From a virus: 26,070 nt of DNA. The notes under the pieces were generated by a model. That model saw only the letters and a list, made by a program, of their open reading frames with translations. It was not told where the DNA came from and searched no databases. The DNA lies in IMG/VR virus record IMGVR_UViG_3300042465_000529, positions 1-26,070 of that record; one strand, written 5' to 3'. Positions 23,411-26,070 of this stretch are shown in pieces (the first letter of the stretch is position 1; each line of letters opens with the position of its first letter). Made by a program: the position numbers and the translations under genes.

Positions 23411-25300
23411 TTAACATTCGCCGTAGCTCTGGGCGTACTTCGCTTCACATGCCACGGGCAACGTCTTGCACCAATCAGGGGGCTCGGACATGCGCTCGAC
23501 GATAAATTCCATTGCGCTATCTATGTCGGCCTCGGGAACTACGACCACCGCCGCATCATGGACGGTCAGCACCACGCGATAGCGTTCATGCACCTTGAGC
23601 ATCTGTTCGCCTACGACAATTCTGGCCAAGGCTTGCACCACGTTCTCAACTAGTGACCCACCCCACAGTGACACTGGCCCTTTGCGGGACTTGTACACGT
23701 ACCGTGACTTCTCTTCTGAGGTGTCCAGCTTCAGTTCGGGGTAACGAATCTGTAACCCATTGGGCAGGGTGATGCCATCGGGGGAGACCTTCAAGCAGTT
23801 GTGTCGGCCATAGTAGTACGGCTTGATTGGTTGGCCCTTCTTGTCGATCGGCCAGTCAGCGAGGTCTTTGATCACCTTGTCACCATCGCGCCACAACTCG
23901 ATAACCATGTCGTTGGCGCTGCGGTATGTATCAACATAACTCTTGGCCTCGTCTTCCGTGACCACAGCTCCCGGCGGCGTAGTCTTCAGCGTGTGCTGAA
24001 GTTTTAACGCTCCAGTTCCGTAACCGAGACCTAAGATGCAGGTCTTACCCACGAACCGTTCAACGGGGTTAGCTTTCGAGATGGGCTTGCCATATATCTT
24101 GGTTGCGAAAAGCGAATAGACATCCTCACCTTTGCGGAACTGCTCGATAACGTCATCCTGTCCTGCCAGCCAGACGAGGACACGCGCTTCAATCTGAGAC
24201 GAGTCGCAGTTGATCGTGTAGAAATCATCGGGCGCAACAACGGCGTTCTTAAGAGCCTTCTTCTTTTTGTCTCGGCTAGGAAGATTCTGGAAGTTAACTT
24301 TGTCTGAGCCTGCCCAGCGGCCCGTGTGAGCTCCGTAGTATTTGAGAGGTATCGGTAGCCGCCCTTTGTTGCGCTTGCCGACATCAATGAATCGTTGGAT
24401 ACGGGACTCTTCAATCGTGGACTTAGTACCCAGTCGAACGGCGCATAGCTGCTGAATGAACTCGTCGTCATGTTCAGTGAGCGCCAGAAAGCCCTCATCG
24501 TTTTTAGCCAACGCATAGGTTTCCTTCCCAGTTGTTTTGCTTGTCTTCATCGGCGCTTTCACGCCATGCTCTTCTAGCAAAGTCGCAAACTGTTTGTTGC
24601 TTGCCAGCTTCTTGCGCACTGCTTCTTCGGTGTCGCACTTCATGCGCTCCATCAGGCCCTTGAGCAGGTCGCTCTTCTCCTGTTGGACTTCTTCCAGACG
24701 CTCTTGCAACAGCGCATCGTCAACGTGGAACACTGGCTCGGTAAACATCCGCAACGTCATGTCGATCAGCTTCTCCTCTGCATCGGGGAACTTGCTCGAC
24801 AAAATACCGTACAGCGTAAACGTCAGGTCAACGTCATTCTTGCAATACTCGCCATAGCGTAAGAGTTCCTCATCTGAGAAGTCCGCTCGGCGCTTGCCCT
24901 CCGCCGCAATGACCTCTTCGCCTTTCTCGCCAATCTCATAGCGCATGGCCAAGGCTTTCAAGGAACCGCCAGCCTCTACACCATGAATCGCTCTCGCCAT
25001 GCTCAGTGTGTCGAGCAAGAACGCGGGCTTGATGCCAAAGTGCCAGTTAAGAATACATCCATCGAACAGCGTGTTGTGACATAGAACCGCTGATCCCGCC
25101 CAGTCGTAGGCGTTGAGTTCGTCCAAGATATCCTTGTGCGAACCTGTGTGCCAGACGGTCTCGCCGTCGTCCACCTTCACAGCAACGCCTATGACTTCAA
25201 ACCTCTTGTCACGCACGTACTCTTCCGTGGTTTGGTACTTGAAGCCCAGCTTGAGTTTGTTGTCGTAGAACGTCTCAAAGTCTAATGTGATAAGGCTCAC
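23411..25300 (-). CDS. Family A DNA polymerase with 3'-5' exonuclease domain
   Basis: This 629-residue replicative polymerase has a proofreading DEDDy domain first (D7 and E9 in LDFETFYD, D80 in CHNTLFDG, Y152 and D156 in EYCKNDV), then the polymerase domain. Motif A is CDSSQIEAR with D366. Motif B is RFVGKTCILGLGYG with R415, K419, L423 and Y427. Motif C is VHDA with H581 and D582. The position equivalent to E. coli Pol I F762 is Leu423, and the Glu normally following the motif C Asp is Ala583. No 5'-3' exonuclease domain is present, as usual in phages. The start at 25300 is GTG, overlapping the previous stop as GTGA and giving the expected N-terminus. Confidence 0.96.
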   Translation of the reverse strand: MSLITLDFETFYDNKLKLGFKYQTTEEYVRDKRFEVIGVAVKVDDGETVWHTGSHKDILDELNAYDWAGSAVLCHNTLFDGCILNWHFGIKPAFLLDTLSMARAIHGVEAGGSLKALAMRYEIGEKGEEVIAAEGKRRADFSDEELLRYGEYCKNDVDLTFTLYGILSSKFPDAEEKLIDMTLRMFTEPVFHVDDALLQERLEEVQQEKSDLLKGLMERMKCDTEEAVRKKLASNKQFATLLEEHGVKAPMKTSKTTGKETYALAKNDEGFLALTEHDDEFIQQLCAVRLGTKSTIEESRIQRFIDVGKRNKGRLPIPLKYYGAHTGRWAGSDKVNFQNLPSRDKKKKALKNAVVAPDDFYTINCDSSQIEARVLVWLAGQDDVIEQFRKGEDVYSLFATKIYGKPISKANPVERFVGKTCILGLGYGTGALKLQHTLKTTPPGAVVTEDEAKSYVDTYRSANDMVIELWRDGDKVIKDLADWPIDKKGQPIKPYYYGRHNCLKVSPDGITLPNGLQIRYPELKLDTSEEKSRYVYKSRKGPVSLWGGSLVENVVQALARIVVGEQMLKVHERYRVVLTVHDAAVVVVPEADIDSAMEFIVERMSEPPDWCKTLPVACEAKYAQSYGEC

Positions 25301-25458
25301 TCGTCATCCCCTTCAATGCTGTCGTTTATCAGTTGTTGCTTCACCAACTCTAGGCATCCAATCACCGTAGACATGTACAGCGACTCATCGTACTTGTGGA
25401 TGGCTTCAAGCAGGTCGTCTACCAGACCATCAGCGAGTTTTCCTTGGGACAAAATCAT
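25297..25458 (-). CDS. Small acidic helical protein, unknown function
   Basis: The ATG at 25458 gives 53 residues (MILSQGKLADGLVDDLLEAI...). It has a strong AAGGAG ribosome site eight bases upstream and overlaps the stop of the zinc-ribbon gene (ATGA), while its own stop overlaps the polymerase GTG start. The protein is acidic and probably helical, ending SIEGDDE. No motif is recognised. Tight coupling on both sides suggests that its dose is matched to the polymerase. Confidence 0.68.
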   Translation of the reverse strand: MILSQGKLADGLVDDLLEAIHKYDESLYMSTVIGCLELVKQQLINDSIEGDDE

Positions 25459-25604
25459 TTCTTTTTCTCCTTCGGCTCCGTCACCGGAACCTCTTGCGTC
25501 TTGAATACGTGGTAGTTGAAGCACACACGTCTTCGGATGATCGTGTTGTCTTTTGTTCTGGTGTCTTCCACCTCAGTTGGCGCGCCGCACAAGGGGCATT
25601 TCAA
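25455..25604 (-). CDS. Minimal NrdR-like zinc-ribbon protein, TTG start
   Basis: This 49-residue gene is easily missed. Read from TTG at 25604 it gives (M)KCPLCGAPTEVEDTR, then IIRRRVCFNYHVFKTQE and a basic tail ending KKK. This closely follows the N-terminal zinc ribbon of the repressor NrdR (KCPxCG, V-DTR, RRRxC, FxTxE), but the ATP-cone domain of NrdR is absent and the fourth ligand looks like His (CFNYH) rather than Cys. The TTG overlaps the previous stop as TTGA, and a GGGGAGG ribosome site lies six bases upstream; both support this start. It may bind DNA, perhaps nrd-type operators, or act as a zinc adaptor. A regulatory role is inference. Confidence 0.78.
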   Translation of the reverse strand: MKCPLCGAPTEVEDTRTKDNTIIRRRVCFNYHVFKTQEVPVTEPKEKKK

Positions 25605-26029
25605 AAGCCGCCTCCCCACTTGCCGAGTTGACCGCCAATCCCCATCATGCCGCTCCCTTGCGCGGCGTTCTGCATCGCTCTGTTCTGCTGATCTAGTCTG
25701 TATTGCTTCTCCTTGAGCACCTGTTCATACGCCTGTTGCGTTGGGCCAACGGCCCCTATTGTGTTCGCGGTCAGCGTATTCTGTGGCTTCAGCGTTTCTT
25801 CAGGTTGTTTGTCCTCGCCAGCCAGCCGTGCAAGAACTCGCTCGTTGAACCTATCAATCCGTAGCTGACGATAGCCCTCGTCGAGCGCCTCAATGTCTTC
25901 CTTGGGTAAGCAGCTTCTTGCTTCATCAATGATGTTCCCCCAGCGGCTGTCGTAGCTGTTAAGGTCGGGGAAGAACTCATCGGGGTATTCCTTCATCCGC
26001 GCCAATAGGATTTCCGTTCCGGTTTGCAT
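25601..26029 (-). CDS. Unknown phage protein at head of visible leftward operon
   Basis: This 142-residue protein starts at the ATG at 26029 with a GGAG ribosome site eight bases upstream. Residues 1-75 are helical and charged (MQTGTEILLARMKEYPDEFF, then DEGYRQLRIDRFNERVLARL). Residues 76-125 are Gln/Thr-rich with a second helix (QAYEQVLKEKQYRLDQQNRA). The end is Gly/Met-rich (GSGMMGIGGQLGKWGGGF). The Gly-rich end recalls virion proteins, but the gene sits with replication genes. No enzyme motif is seen. It overlaps the zinc-ribbon start by four bases. Only 41 bases lie upstream in the window, so whether another gene precedes it is unknown. Confidence 0.72.
   Translation of the reverse strand: MQTGTEILLARMKEYPDEFFPDLNSYDSRWGNIIDEARSCLPKEDIEALDEGYRQLRIDRFNERVLARLAGEDKQPEETLKPQNTLTANTIGAVGPTQQAYEQVLKEKQYRLDQQNRAMQNAAQGSGMMGIGGQLGKWGGGF
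25611..25617 (-). promoter_or_regulatory. Ribosome binding site for the TTG-started zinc-ribbon gene
   Basis: Minus-strand GGGGAGG, six bases before the TTG at 25604, inside the upstream gene. It decides the start of the 49-residue protein. Confidence 0.7.
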
Positions 26030-26070
26030 GGCTTAATCTCCAAAATTAAAAGAACTGGTATCAACCTAGC

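Noticed and set aside
1-26070. tRNA, rRNA, insertion sequence or attachment site
   Set aside because: On reading both strands I found no cloverleaf candidate in the few gaps, no transposase and no flanking direct repeats; a dedicated scan was not possible.

Overview
This window is a segment of a tailed double-stranded DNA phage (or a prophage/environmental viral contig), not ordinary bacterial chromosome. Genes are packed head to tail, usually overlapping by 1 to 20 bases, and nearly every one looks like a virion, lysis or phage replication gene. The protein families resemble those of environmental phages of Gram-negative bacteria. The giant ejection-type protein, the GNAT-like protein placed before it, and the absence of a tape-measure or sheath gene suggest a short-tailed (podovirus-like) particle. 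The host cannot be read from the sequence. No integrase, terminase, portal, capsid or RNA polymerase gene lies in the window, so it is incomplete at both ends.

The left arm (about 1-15596) reads rightward and holds late genes. It contains an N-terminally cut unknown protein, a holin and a GH108-type endolysin, a 717-residue structural protein and a small companion, and a cupin. These are followed by an Ala/Gly-rich virion protein with a conserved C-terminal tail, a GNAT-like protein, an 854-residue Gln/Gly-rich protein, and a 2245-residue multidomain protein. The giant protein carries an HExxH metallopeptidase-like motif and a C-terminal region resembling large polyvalent protein domains. The last three sit in an order like T7 gp13 to gp16, so I infer that they are internal or ejected virion proteins.

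The right arm (about 26029-15593) reads leftward and holds early replication genes. In transcription order these are an unknown 142-residue protein, a 49-residue NrdR-like zinc ribbon starting at TTG, a 53-residue protein, family A DNA polymerase with proofreading domain (GTG start), a 65-residue coiled-coil protein, a Cas4/RecB-like PD-(D/E)XK nuclease with four candidate Fe-S cysteines, a 61-residue protein, and an HNH-like protein. After a 172-base non-coding leader come an SNF2-type helicase, a 144-residue protein, a Cys-cluster 289-residue protein, and an HTH regulator. Two tandem hairpins follow, then an AEP-type primase fused to a DUF927-like ATPase, and a 68-residue protein. The two arms converge on one TTAA palindrome that supplies both stop codons.

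The polymerase, primase-helicase, SNF2 helicase, nuclease and HNH-like protein form a self-contained replication and recombination set. Transcription must rely on host RNA polymerase or a gene outside the window. I see no wholly new defence-like system. The most unusual points are the giant ejection protein with a zincin-like centre and duplicated N-terminal motif, the GGI motifs shared by two virion proteins, the tandem hairpins ahead of the primase, and altered residues in the polymerase, HNH-like and cupin active sites.
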